Shown: in pieces, positions 1 to 5,740 of the stretch
Numbering within the stretch: the first letter of the stretch is position 1
How the letters are laid out: every line of letters starts with the position of its first letter
NCBI GenBank assembly: GCA_002415895.1
Contig: DIAV01000355.1
Span: 1,526-9,197, forward strand
Direction: 5' to 3'
Source of the DNA: Anaerolineales bacterium UBA5069
GTDB taxonomy: Bacteria > Chloroflexota > Anaerolineae > Caldilineales > Caldilineaceae
DNA: 7,672 bases
Position numbers and translations under genes: made by a program
The notes under the pieces: model-generated
Database searches by the model: none
Told to the model about the DNA's origin: nothing
What the model saw: only the letters and a program-made list of their open reading frames with translations

Positions 1-134
1 CCGTGGCCGATGTAGCTCATGCCCCGCAGCACAATGTAGACCCCAAGCAGCCCGCAGAGCAGCCCCGCCAGCACAGCCACCAGGGTGCCGTTGCGGAAGA
101 ATTCATACTGGAACGGTTCGAGCAAGGATGTCAT
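1..134 (-). CDS. znuB: Metal ABC transporter permease, ZnuB/MntB-like (5' end only)
   Basis: This is the N-terminal 44 residues of the membrane permease of a metal-uptake ABC transporter; the rest lies beyond the window edge. The reading begins MTSLLEPFQYEFFRNG and continues with one clear hydrophobic segment at about residues 17-36 (TLVAVLAGLLCGLLGVYIVL), then RGMSYIGH. A short amphipathic start ending in 'FxRNG', a first membrane helix, then 'LRGMSYIGH' is characteristic of the ZnuB/MntB/TroC family, which forms the channel through the inner membrane. The ATG at 134 is chosen because a strong GGAGG lies six bases upstream. It overlaps the 3' end of the ATPase gene by 32 bases in another frame, which implies translational coupling. 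The metal is inferred from the neighbouring genes (zinc most likely, manganese possible). The symbol is tentative for the same reason. Confidence 0.85.
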   Translation of the reverse strand, partial: MTSLLEPFQYEFFRNGTLVAVLAGLLCGLLGVYIVLRGMSYIGH

Positions 135-984
135 CCTGCACCTCCATCATGAGGCCGGCGCTTTCGAGCGGCGCAACATGGCCGAGCACTGGGTCGGCCA
201 CGACATCGCGCCAGGCATGGCCGTGGGGCTTTTGCTGCACATAGAGCATGCCCCCCTCGCGCAGAACCACAAACTCGCCATCGTAGGTGCGCTGCAGAAT
301 CGCGGGCGTGAAGACCGCCTCAGGCGCGCCCTGCGCAATCACACGATTCCTCAGGCAGATCACCCAGGGCAGATGCGCGGCCGCTGCGTTCAGATCATGC
401 GTCGTCATGAGGATTGTCATGCCCCGCTGGTTGAGATCCGCCAACAGGTGCAGAATGTTCTCGGCGGTGCGCATGTCCACGCCGCTGGTGGGTTCGTCAA
501 GCACAAGCAGCTCCGGCTCGGCAATGAGCGCGCGCGCCAGAAAGACGCGCTGCTGCTGCCCGCCCGAGAGGTCGCGGATGTGGCGCGCGCCGAATTCGCC
601 AATGCCCAGCTGATCGAGGAGCGCGTGCGCCTGGCGGCGCTCAGCGCGCGAAGGCCACGGCCACAGACCGGCGCGGCTTGCGCGCCCCATAAGCACCACC
701 TGCTCGGCAGTCACGGGGAAGTTCCAGTCCACAGTCTCAATCTGGGGCACATAGGCCACGCTGGAAGAGGGCCGCCCGTCGAGCACGCGGCCACCAATAC
801 GCACACTCCCCTGGCCGGCGCGCAACACGCCCAGGAGCAGCTTGAGCAGGCTGGTCTTGCCTGCGCCGCTGGGCCCCACAATCGCCGCAAACTGCCCGGG
901 ATGCAGGTGCAGCGAGATCTCCTCGAGCACAGGCACAGCGCCATAGCCGAATGTAACATTTTGGACTTCAACCAGTGGTTGCAT
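103..984 (-). CDS. znuC: Metal ABC transporter ATP-binding protein, ZnuC/MntA-like
   Basis: Cytoplasmic ATPase that powers metal import through the adjacent permease. Counting from the chosen start (293 aa), all ABC motifs are present: Walker A GPSGAGKTS (37-45), Q-loop Gln81 in YVPQIE, signature LSGGQQQR (139-146), Walker B LLVLDEP (159-165) with Glu164, and switch His196 in TTHD. 'VPQIETVDWNFPVTAEQVVLMGR' (79-101) is typical of the zinc/manganese (A-I) group. Two starts are possible. The ATG at 1023 would add MCKRTWEGFVRCI and leave only an 18-base gap after the binding-protein gene. The ATG at 984 fits the family's usual N-terminus (MQPLVEVQNV). Neither has a well-placed Shine-Dalgarno site, so the choice rests on homology. 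The C-terminus runs about 40 residues past the usual end of the family and carries the overlap with the permease gene. The family call is firm; the metal is inferred. Confidence 0.93.
   Translation of the reverse strand: MQPLVEVQNVTFGYGAVPVLEEISLHLHPGQFAAIVGPSGAGKTSLLKLLLGVLRAGQGSVRIGGRVLDGRPSSSVAYVPQIETVDWNFPVTAEQVVLMGRASRAGLWPWPSRAERRQAHALLDQLGIGEFGARHIRDLSGGQQQRVFLARALIAEPELLVLDEPTSGVDMRTAENILHLLADLNQRGMTILMTTHDLNAAAAHLPWVICLRNRVIAQGAPEAVFTPAILQRTYDGEFVVLREGGMLYVQQKPHGHAWRDVVADPVLGHVAPLESAGLMMEVQDDILARTVPV
141..145 (-). promoter_or_regulatory. Ribosome binding site of the permease gene
   Basis: On the minus strand GGAGG is followed by TGCAGG and then the ATG at 134, a spacing of six bases. 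It lies inside the coding sequence of the upstream ATPase. It fixes the permease start and shows that the 32-base overlap of the two genes is real rather than a wrong start choice. Confidence 0.7.
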
Positions 985-1041
985 AATGCACCGGACGAAA
1001 CCTTCCCATGTGCGTTTGCACATTGACCGAAACCACGCAGC

Positions 1042-2052
1042 CTATTGCGCCTGGTCTACTGCGGAGTCGGCCCCCGTTACATTGCCGGGATCGACGTTGG
1101 CAATAATGGCGGGGTCGCCCCCCAGCGCCTCGGCCATAATGCGCAGATTCTCAACCATGAGGCCCACATACGAGTGCTTGGCCTCGCCGGGTGCGCCGGG
1201 CAGGTCGTCATCACGCAAGTCGTCGACGTACTGCGCGCCCGTCTCTTTGGCAATTTGCTCGAGCACTGGTGATGCAAAGACCTCGGAGCCAAAGATGGCG
1301 GGCACCTTTTCGGCGCGAATTTGCTCGATAATTGAAGCCACGTCGCGCGCCGAAGGTTCGGCAAAGTCGGATGGCTGAATGGCGCCCACAACCGTCATGC
1401 CATAGCGGGGTGCGAAATAGGCCCACGAATCATGATAGGTCAGGAGCTTGCGGTTCTCAGTGGGAATACTATCTACCGTAGCCTGAATCGCTGCATCCAA
1501 TTCGTCTATGCGCGCCTTGAAGGCAGCATAGTTGGCGGCATAGCTTTCGCCGTGCGCGGGGTCGCGCGCCACGAGTGTATCGCGTATGATTTCTGCGTAG
1601 CGCAGCGCAAGGATGGGGTTGGGCCAGAGATGCGGGTTGGGGCTGCCGCCCTCTTTGGGGAAAGAGAAGTCGTAGAGATAGGCGTCGGGCTGAATGGTCT
1701 GGTCGCCCAGGAGCACGATTTCAGCATCGGCCTTCTTGTTGGCCTCGGCCAGCTCAAGCGTCGGCTCCTCCAGCTTGAGCCCATTCACGAAGATGATATC
1801 GGCATTGGCCAGCAGGCGTGCGTCCGAAGGCGCGGGCTCGAAGGTATGCGAGTTGACGCCTTCGGGCACGATGCCTGTAATCTCCGCGAGATCGCCGGCA
1901 ATGTTGTAGGCAATGTTGGTAACCGGTGAGACCGTGGTGACAATGCGCAGTTTCTGCGCAGCGGATTCGGCGCCAGGGGCCGGGGCCGCACTGCACGCTA
2001 CCAAAACCACTGCCACGGCGCACAGCGCCGCAATTCTTTGCACAAACGCCAT
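1042..2052 (-). CDS. znuA: Metal ABC transporter substrate-binding lipoprotein, ZnuA-like
   Basis: A 336-residue solute-binding protein of the cluster A-I (ZnuA/PsaA/TroA) family that captures a divalent metal outside the membrane and hands it to the permease. It has a lipoprotein signal peptide: Arg6, a hydrophobic stretch 7-19, and lipobox LVAC with the lipidated Cys20. A flexible Ala/Pro-rich segment follows, then the metal-binding domain from about residue 34. The expected metal ligands are visible: His69 in NSHTFEP, His141 in NPHLWPNP, His207 in TYHDSW, and an acidic group at 277-283 (DDLRDDD). Their spacing matches PsaA ligands (67, 139, 205, 280) shifted by two. The third ligand is His, as in zinc-binding members, where manganese-binding PsaA has Glu; this favours zinc. 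No His-rich loop of the E. coli ZnuA kind is present. A GAGGGAG seven bases before the ATG supports the start. It is the first transporter gene after the Fur-family regulator. Confidence 0.92.
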   Translation of the reverse strand: MAFVQRIAALCAVAVVLVACSAAPAPGAESAAQKLRIVTTVSPVTNIAYNIAGDLAEITGIVPEGVNSHTFEPAPSDARLLANADIIFVNGLKLEEPTLELAEANKKADAEIVLLGDQTIQPDAYLYDFSFPKEGGSPNPHLWPNPILALRYAEIIRDTLVARDPAHGESYAANYAAFKARIDELDAAIQATVDSIPTENRKLLTYHDSWAYFAPRYGMTVVGAIQPSDFAEPSARDVASIIEQIRAEKVPAIFGSEVFASPVLEQIAKETGAQYVDDLRDDDLPGAPGEAKHSYVGLMVENLRIMAEALGGDPAIIANVDPGNVTGADSAVDQAQ

Positions 2053-2059
2053 TCCATTA

Positions 2060-2066
2060 CTCCCTC
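2060..2066 (-). promoter_or_regulatory. Ribosome binding site of the ZnuA-like gene
   Basis: GAGGGAG on the minus strand, seven bases before the ATG at 2052. It decides for this ATG over the out-of-frame ATG five bases upstream. Confidence 0.65.
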
Positions 2067-2115
2067 AATGATGCGCCGCGACACGTCGCCGGACGGGCAT
2101 CTATTGTTGCACAGT

Positions 2116-2129
2116 TGCGAACGTTCGCA
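2116..2129. promoter_or_regulatory. Perfect 14-bp palindrome in the leader of the metal-transporter operon
   Basis: TGCGAACGTTCGCA is a perfect 14-bp palindrome located 64 bases upstream of the ZnuA-like start, between the Zur-like box and the gene. The symmetry stops at the next base on each side. It could be an operator for a dimeric regulator. It does not fit the 7-1-7 layout of Fur-family boxes, and it lacks the four-base centre of GAAC-N4-GTTC LexA sites. The function is unknown; the evidence is the symmetry and position only. Confidence 0.4.
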
Positions 2130-2167
2130 CGTGAGGGATGTTACGGAATCTGACAATTTACATGGCT

Positions 2168-2186
2168 TATGCGGATTATCCACATA
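2168..2186. promoter_or_regulatory. Zur/Fur-like operator upstream of the metal transporter operon
   Basis: TATGCGGATTATCCACATA is a 9-1-9 inverted repeat with eight of nine positions paired. Its core TGCGGAT-T-ATCCACA (2170-2184) has the 7-1-7 layout of Fur-family boxes and closely resembles TGCGAAT-G-ATTTGCA upstream of the regulator (2694-2708). It sits two bases after the stop codon of the regulator gene and 116 bases before the ZnuA-like start. Read on the minus strand it contains GATAAT, a plausible -10 hexamer, although I see no good -35 at 17 bases. Binding here would therefore be expected to block a promoter driving the transporter. The family of the bound protein is inferred. Confidence 0.6.
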
Positions 2187-2188
2187 CG

Positions 2189-2638
2189 CTATGCAGGACT
2201 GCTGTGCAATTCTTCTATCTTGGCGCATGCGGCGCACAGGCCAAAAACGACAATATGGTTCGCCTCCGCCTCAAAGCCATAACCCGTGTGCAGGTCGTGT
2301 ATGAGTCCACTCAGCAGATGATCGGGAAACTCGACCGAGTGGCGGCAGGCGCGGCAGATGGCGTGGTGGTGATCGGCATGTGAGCGTAGCGCGTAGTGGG
2401 TGGCCCCCGTGCCCATATCGGCATCCGTGATCAGATCGAGCGACTTTAGCAGGTCCAGCGTTCTGTATACCGTGGCCAGGTTGACATAGGGACTCTCTGC
2501 CTGGACAGCGGCGTAGAGTTCTTCGGCCGTCACGTGGCCGGGCATGGCCTCCACCGCGCGCAAAATCATCGCACGCTGTGGCGTCACGCGGATGCCGCGT
2601 GCGTGCAGGCGATTGACGAGCGCTTCCTGGTTGTACAT
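2189..2638 (-). CDS. Fur-family metal-responsive transcriptional regulator (Zur-like candidate)
   Basis: A 149-residue cytoplasmic DNA-binding repressor of the Fur/Zur/PerR family. The N-terminal winged helix spans about residues 1-85, with GIRVTPQRAMILRAVE (15-30), HVTAEELY (35-42) and the recognition helix in NLATVYRTLDLL (53-64). The C-terminal dimerisation domain begins with the His cluster HADHHH (87-92). It carries the structural zinc site as two CxxC pairs, Cys95/Cys98 and Cys135/Cys138. The length is normal for the family. The start at 2638 is backed by GGAAGGAG eight bases upstream; the frame remains open further upstream but that part has no family similarity. Location directly upstream of the transporter genes, and similar boxes before both, suggest that it represses them and itself when metal is plentiful. 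Zinc is favoured by the transporter's three-His site, but Fur, Mur or PerR specificity cannot be excluded. Confidence 0.93.
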   Translation of the reverse strand: MYNQEALVNRLHARGIRVTPQRAMILRAVEAMPGHVTAEELYAAVQAESPYVNLATVYRTLDLLKSLDLITDADMGTGATHYALRSHADHHHAICRACRHSVEFPDHLLSGLIHDLHTGYGFEAEANHIVVFGLCAACAKIEELHSSPA

Positions 2639-2646
2639 GCGTCTTT

Positions 2647-2654
2647 CTCCTTCC
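2647..2654 (-). promoter_or_regulatory. Ribosome binding site of the Fur-family regulator
   Basis: GGAAGGAG on the minus strand, eight bases before the ATG at 2638. It fixes the start of the regulator and rejects the long upstream extension of the same frame. Confidence 0.7.
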
Positions 2655-2684
2655 CGGCTGAGGGTGAGCCTTAGGGTTACAGCC

Positions 2685-2714
2685 ATTTGCAAATGCGAAT
2701 GATTTGCAGCAAAT
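2685..2714. promoter_or_regulatory. Cluster of overlapping Fur/Zur-like operator half-sites in a divergent promoter region
   Basis: Thirty bases hold five ATTTGC/GCAAAT-type half-sites, at 2685-2690, 2689-2694, 2695-2700 (GCGAAT), 2702-2707 and 2709-2714. They combine into several dyads: ATTTGCAAAT (2685-2694), the 7-1-7 box TGCGAAT-G-ATTTGCA with one mismatch (2694-2708), the perfect ATTTGC-A-GCAAAT (2702-2714), and a spaced TGCAAAT-N7-ATTTGCA (2688-2708). The 7-1-7 box has the layout of known Zur sites. The cluster lies 46 bases upstream of the regulator start and 78 bases upstream of the divergent hydrolase start, so it could serve autoregulation, control of the hydrolase operon, or both. 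I cannot place confident -35/-10 elements for either direction in the 2639-2792 gap. Confidence 0.6.
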
Positions 2715-2782
2715 TGGAACACACCCCGCTGTAATGTGCAAAAACACACGCTAGACTTGAGGCAGCGCAGTGACACACAACC

Positions 2783-2787
2783 AGGAG
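2783..2787 (+). promoter_or_regulatory. Ribosome binding site of the alpha/beta hydrolase
   Basis: AGGAG five bases before the ATG at 2793. It supports this start over the in-frame ATG at 2736, whose added 19 residues do not resemble a hydrolase N-terminus. Confidence 0.6.
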
Positions 2788-2792
2788 CCGCC

Positions 2793-3701
2793 ATGGAATC
2801 CATACGCAACAGCGCAGCCGCGCCGACCGACCTCTACACAAACATTCATCCCGAAGGTGACGGCTTGCGGCTGCACCTGCTCGAGTGGCCGGGCGCGGGG
2901 CAGGTGTACGTGCTGCTGCATGGCCTGGCCAGCAACGCGCGCACGTGGGGCGGCGTGGGCGCTGCACTTGCCGCAGCAGGCAATCGCGTGATTGCTGTCG
3001 ATCAACGCGGCCACGGCCTCAGCGACAAGCCTGATGCCGGATACGACTTTGCCTCCATCTGCGCCGACCTGCACAGTCTGCTCGATGCGCTTAAACTGGA
3101 GCATCCAATCATTGTGGGGCAGTCGTGGGGCGGCAACGTCGTGCTCGAGTTCGGCGCCCGCTATCCTGGCCGGGCGCGCGGCCTCGCCTTTGTGGACGGC
3201 GGCATCCTTGACCTTCAGGAGCATCCCTCGGGCGCGGATTGGGAGAGCATCGCCGAAGCGCTGCGCCCACCCTTGCTTGCGGGCACGCCACGCAGCGCCA
3301 TCCAGCAAATGATTGCGCAGCACAACCCCGAATGGGACGACGCCGGCGTTGAGGCAACACTGGCCAACTTCGAGCTGCTGCCCGACGGCACAGTGCGCCC
3401 GTGGCTCACACTGGATCGCCACATGCTCATTTTGCGCGCATTGTGGGAGCAGCGCCCAGGCGACCTCTACCCGCGCGTCACCGAGCCTGTGCTGATTTGC
3501 GCCGCCGATGATGGCAATGTCGCGTGGACAGTGGCCAAGCACCGCATGGTGGCCGCAGCACAGGGGCTGCTTGCGCACAGCGACGTTCAGTGGTTCCACA
3601 ACACGGCGCACGACATTCACGTGCATCGTCCGGCAGAACTGGCATCGCTCTTTGTCAATGCACGTGCACATGGTATCTGGAGTGGGGACGTTTCGGAATG
3701 A
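2793..3701 (+). CDS. Alpha/beta hydrolase
   Basis: A 302-residue alpha/beta-hydrolase-fold enzyme with no signal peptide, so probably cytoplasmic. The oxyanion-hole motif LLHG is at residues 41-44. The strand-turn motif VDQRGHGLSDKP (69-80) is typical of the family. The nucleophile elbow GQSWGG (109-114) presents Ser111. The acid is Asp239 or Asp240 in ICAADDGN, and the catalytic base is His273 in TAHDIHVHRP. The cap region (about 140-225) is helical and not diagnostic. The triad is complete, so this should be an active ester, C-C bond or similar hydrolase, but the substrate cannot be read from the sequence. The gene overlaps the next one by four bases (ATGA), so the two are probably translated together. 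It diverges from the Fur-family regulator across an operator cluster, which raises the possibility of metal-dependent control. Confidence 0.9.
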   Translation: MESIRNSAAAPTDLYTNIHPEGDGLRLHLLEWPGAGQVYVLLHGLASNARTWGGVGAALAAAGNRVIAVDQRGHGLSDKPDAGYDFASICADLHSLLDALKLEHPIIVGQSWGGNVVLEFGARYPGRARGLAFVDGGILDLQEHPSGADWESIAEALRPPLLAGTPRSAIQQMIAQHNPEWDDAGVEATLANFELLPDGTVRPWLTLDRHMLILRALWEQRPGDLYPRVTEPVLICAADDGNVAWTVAKHRMVAAAQGLLAHSDVQWFHNTAHDIHVHRPAELASLFVNARAHGIWSGDVSE

Positions 3702-4798
3702 GTGACAAGAATGACAGCGAGCATGGCGTGCCCGGGCCGATTGTGCTGCTGGGCTCGGGCGAGACTGCCGCCAATGTGCAACGCATCTACACGTGGCTCT
3801 ATCGCCACTTCACAGCGCCCGTCAAGGTAGCCATCCTGGAGACACCGGCGGGCTTTCAGCCGAATGCCGAGGCCGTGGCGCGCGACGTGGCTGCTTACAT
3901 TGAGCACCGCCTTGTCAACTTTGCGCCCGAAGTGACACTTGTCCCCGGCCGCCGCCGCGGCCCTGCCGCAGACGCCACAAGCACAGACAATCCTGCCGTC
4001 GTAGCGCCGCTCTGGCAGGCGGATGTGCTCATGGCCGGCCCCGGCAGCCCGACCTACGCAGCGCGCCATCTACGCGATAGCCTGGCCTGGCAGATTTTGC
4101 GCGCGCGCAACCGCCTTGGCGCAGGCCTTATGTTCTCCAGCGCCATGACGCTGGCCGCCAGCAGCCACACGCTGCCCGTCTACGAACTCTACAAGGTGGG
4201 CGAAGACTTGCACTGGCAGGCAGGCCTGAATCTCTTTGCTGACTTCGGGCTGTCGCTGCTGCTCGTCTCACACTGGAACAACAACGACGGCGGCGCCGAC
4301 CTGGACACGAGCCGCTGCTACATTGGCAGGAATCGCTTTGCCGCACTCCTTGACCTGCTGCCGGTTGACGCCACGCGCACGCTTGTGGGCATTGACGAAA
4401 AGACGGCGCTCTGCATCGATTTTGCCGCGGCGCGCGCCGAAGTGCTGGGGGCGGGCGGCGTAGTCCTCATGCGTGCCGGCAATGAGCAGCACTTTGTCCA
4501 TGGCGAGCACTTTGCACTGGAAGCGCTGGGCGACTTCCACCTGCCCCCTGCGGGTGAGGCGCTGCCATCGGCGCTTTGGCAGAAGGCGCTGGCGCAGCAG
4601 CGCGCAACCCTGGCGACTGGGCAGGACTCCAATACACCGGCCGTGCCCGACGCCATCAGCGCGCTGGCAGCCCAGCGCGAGCGTGCGCGTCGGGCACGCG
4701 ACTGGGCAGCGGCTGATGCCCTGCGCGCCGAAATCGAAGCCGCAGGCTGGCGCGTTACAGACACCGCAGACGGCAGCGTGGTTGAAAAGGGCATATAG
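3698..4798 (+). CDS. Peptidase S51 / class-I amidotransferase-like protein with a CysRS-like C-terminal tail
   Basis: A 366-residue uncharacterised protein. Residues ~12-285 look like the S51 (dipeptidase E/cyanophycinase) branch of the class-I glutamine-amidotransferase fold: GPIVLLGSGET (13-23), VAILETPAGFQ (44-54), LMAGPGSPTYAARHLRDSLAW (111-131), and the probable nucleophile elbow MFSSAM (145-150) with Ser148. SHWNNNDGGADLDTSRCYIG (191-210) supplies His192, and GIDEKTAL (231-238) resembles the GIDE-TA motif of cyanophycinase. Residues ~316-366 are unrelated: RERARRARDWAAADALRAEI then AAGWRVTDTADGS. That matches the helical tail of cysteinyl-tRNA synthetase (pattern R-x2-AR-x2-K/RDW/F-x2-AD-x-x-R, then G-x-x-x-x-DT-x-x-G-T/S). 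No synthetase catalytic core (HIGH, KMSKS) is present, so a CysRS name would be wrong. The start overlaps the hydrolase stop as ATGA. The catalytic assignment is inferred by motif; the substrate is unknown. Confidence 0.8.
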   Translation: MSDKNDSEHGVPGPIVLLGSGETAANVQRIYTWLYRHFTAPVKVAILETPAGFQPNAEAVARDVAAYIEHRLVNFAPEVTLVPGRRRGPAADATSTDNPAVVAPLWQADVLMAGPGSPTYAARHLRDSLAWQILRARNRLGAGLMFSSAMTLAASSHTLPVYELYKVGEDLHWQAGLNLFADFGLSLLLVSHWNNNDGGADLDTSRCYIGRNRFAALLDLLPVDATRTLVGIDEKTALCIDFAAARAEVLGAGGVVLMRAGNEQHFVHGEHFALEALGDFHLPPAGEALPSALWQKALAQQRATLATGQDSNTPAVPDAISALAAQRERARRARDWAAADALRAEIEAAGWRVTDTADGSVVEKGI

Positions 4799-4844
4799 GC
4801 AACGCAATCAAAACAACTATTCTCAAGAGTCCCATGCAGCAGGG

Positions 4845-4850
4845 TATAAT
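4845..4850 (+). promoter_or_regulatory. Candidate promoter (-10) of the molybdenum hydroxylase genes
   Basis: A perfect TATAAT lies in the 4799-4909 gap, the only AT-richer stretch here, placing transcription start near 4857. The -35 is weak: TTCTCA at 4820-4825 is the best match but at 19 bases. The -10 is flanked by the direct repeat TGCAGCAG (4835-4842 and 4853-4860, 18 bases apart), which could be coincidence or a regulator site. No terminator hairpin for the preceding operon is visible in this gap. Confidence 0.5.
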
Positions 4851-4909
4851 AGTGCAGCAGACATCGTCACCGGCGACGCTTCGCCATGCACCCACACCCA
4901 CCCACGCCT

Positions 4910-5653
4910 ATGCCTATCTTGCGCGAGTATCTGCGTCCTGCCACCCTTGCCGAGGCCGTCTCTCTCATGGAAGCGCGTGGCAACCGTGCCGCGCTGCTTG
5001 CAGGCGGGGCCGACCTCATTGGCGCGCTTGAATCCCGCCTGCACCCAGACGTGGACGCCGTGATCGATCTGAGCCAACTTGGCCTCTCCGGCTGTTATGC
5101 AACCGACACGCACCTGGTGCTCGGTGCGACGGCAACGCTGACCGACGTGCTTGCGAATGAGACGATTGGCGCTTTGGCGGATGGCCTCTTGCGCAAAGCC
5201 GCGCGCAACGAAGGGCCGGTTAATTTCCGCAACGCCGCCACCGTGGGCGGCATCGTGGCCGGCGCTGCAACCGACAGCGAATTCTACGCAGCGCTGCTGG
5301 CATTGGGCGCGACCGTTAGCACCACGGCAGCCGCGCAGCCCGAAGCGCTTCACGCCGTGGGCCAAAAAGGCGCGATCGCGGGCATTATCACAGCAATCCA
5401 TGTGCCGTTGGAGAATGCGCACGGCGGCTTGGCGCGCGTGGCGCGCACGCCGGCAGATCGCCCCATCGTCGCGGCGCTGGCCGTTGTGGCCGGCCACACC
5501 ACACGCGTAGCCTACTGCGGCCTCGCCACACGCCCCATCCTCGAAGGCGCCGACGCACCCGCCTGGAGCGACTTCCGCGGCAGCGCCGCCTATCGCGAGG
5601 CGATGGTTAGGGTTCTGCGGGCGCGTGCGCTGGCCGCCGCGTCTGCAACATAG
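4910..5653 (+). CDS. Molybdenum hydroxylase FAD-binding subunit (short, YgfM-like)
   Basis: A 247-residue cytoplasmic subunit of a xanthine-dehydrogenase-family enzyme that normally takes electrons from the Fe-S centres to FAD. It starts MPILREYLRPATLAEAVSLM, typical of the family. The first FAD loop is AGGADLIGAL (31-40). The second is FRNAATVGGIVAGAATDSEF (106-125), where the usual TxGGN has Ile in place of Asn. GAIAGIITAIHVPL (154-167) matches the 'eIItaI-iP' element. The C-terminal DFRGSAAYREAMVRVLRARAL (221-241) is also typical. CO-dehydrogenase-type FAD subunits are usually about 280-290 residues; this one lacks part of the middle region and is close to the ~260 residues of YgfM-type proteins. 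ATG 4910 is chosen by homology. An in-frame ATG at 4886 would add MHPHPPTP from a CCCA-rich tract. Neither start has a Shine-Dalgarno site. It precedes the Mo/Fe-S gene by 87 bases. Confidence 0.88.
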   Translation: MPILREYLRPATLAEAVSLMEARGNRAALLAGGADLIGALESRLHPDVDAVIDLSQLGLSGCYATDTHLVLGATATLTDVLANETIGALADGLLRKAARNEGPVNFRNAATVGGIVAGAATDSEFYAALLALGATVSTTAAAQPEALHAVGQKGAIAGIITAIHVPLENAHGGLARVARTPADRPIVAALAVVAGHTTRVAYCGLATRPILEGADAPAWSDFRGSAAYREAMVRVLRARALAAASAT

Positions 5654-5680
5654 ACCGAATCCACCTACCTGACGATTTGC

Positions 5681-5728
5681 CAGTCACCCAGCCACCCAGT
5701 CATCCAGCCACCCAGCCACCCCATCACC
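5681..5728 (+). repeat. 8-bp tandem repeat directly upstream of the Mo/Fe-S gene
   Basis: Five head-to-tail octamers occupy 5681-5720: CAGTCACC, CAGCCACC, CAGTCATC, CAGCCACC, CAGCCACC (consensus CAGYCAYC). A decayed sixth copy CCATCACC lies at 5721-5728. The array ends 12 bases before the ATG at 5741, so it takes up the place where a ribosome binding site would be, and none is seen. The opposite strand is G-rich with several GGG runs that could form a G-quadruplex. Octamer arrays of this sort can change copy number by slippage. Any effect on expression is inference. Confidence 0.8.
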
Positions 5729-5740
5729 CTTTGGTTGCCC

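Noticed and set aside
85..1026. Long plus-strand open frame (313 codons) opposite the ATPase gene
   Set aside because: It is antisense to a gene with every ABC motif. High GC keeps the opposite strand open, and its translation is rich in His/Arg/Ala with no family resemblance.
2116..2129. LexA/SOS box reading of GAACGTTC
   Set aside because: The Gram-positive-type SOS box needs four bases between GAAC and GTTC. Here they are adjacent, and the downstream genes are metal-uptake genes.
2639..2809. N-terminal extension of the Fur-family regulator from an upstream ATG at 2809
   Set aside because: The added residues are not Fur-like and would cover the operator cluster. The start at 2638 has a strong GGAAGGAG.
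2751..3671. Minus-strand open frame (306 codons) opposite the alpha/beta hydrolase
   Set aside because: The plus strand encodes a complete catalytic triad. The antisense product is Cys/His/Arg-rich without motifs and would run through the operator cluster side of the regulator.
3698..4798. Cysteinyl-tRNA synthetase
   Set aside because: Only the C-terminal tail resembles CysRS; HIGH and KMSKS motifs and the catalytic zinc site are absent.
4799..4845. Rho-independent terminator after the S51-like gene
   Set aside because: I see no GC-rich hairpin followed by a T-run in this gap.
5681..5728. CRISPR array
   Set aside because: The units are contiguous 8-mers without spacers and there are no cas genes.
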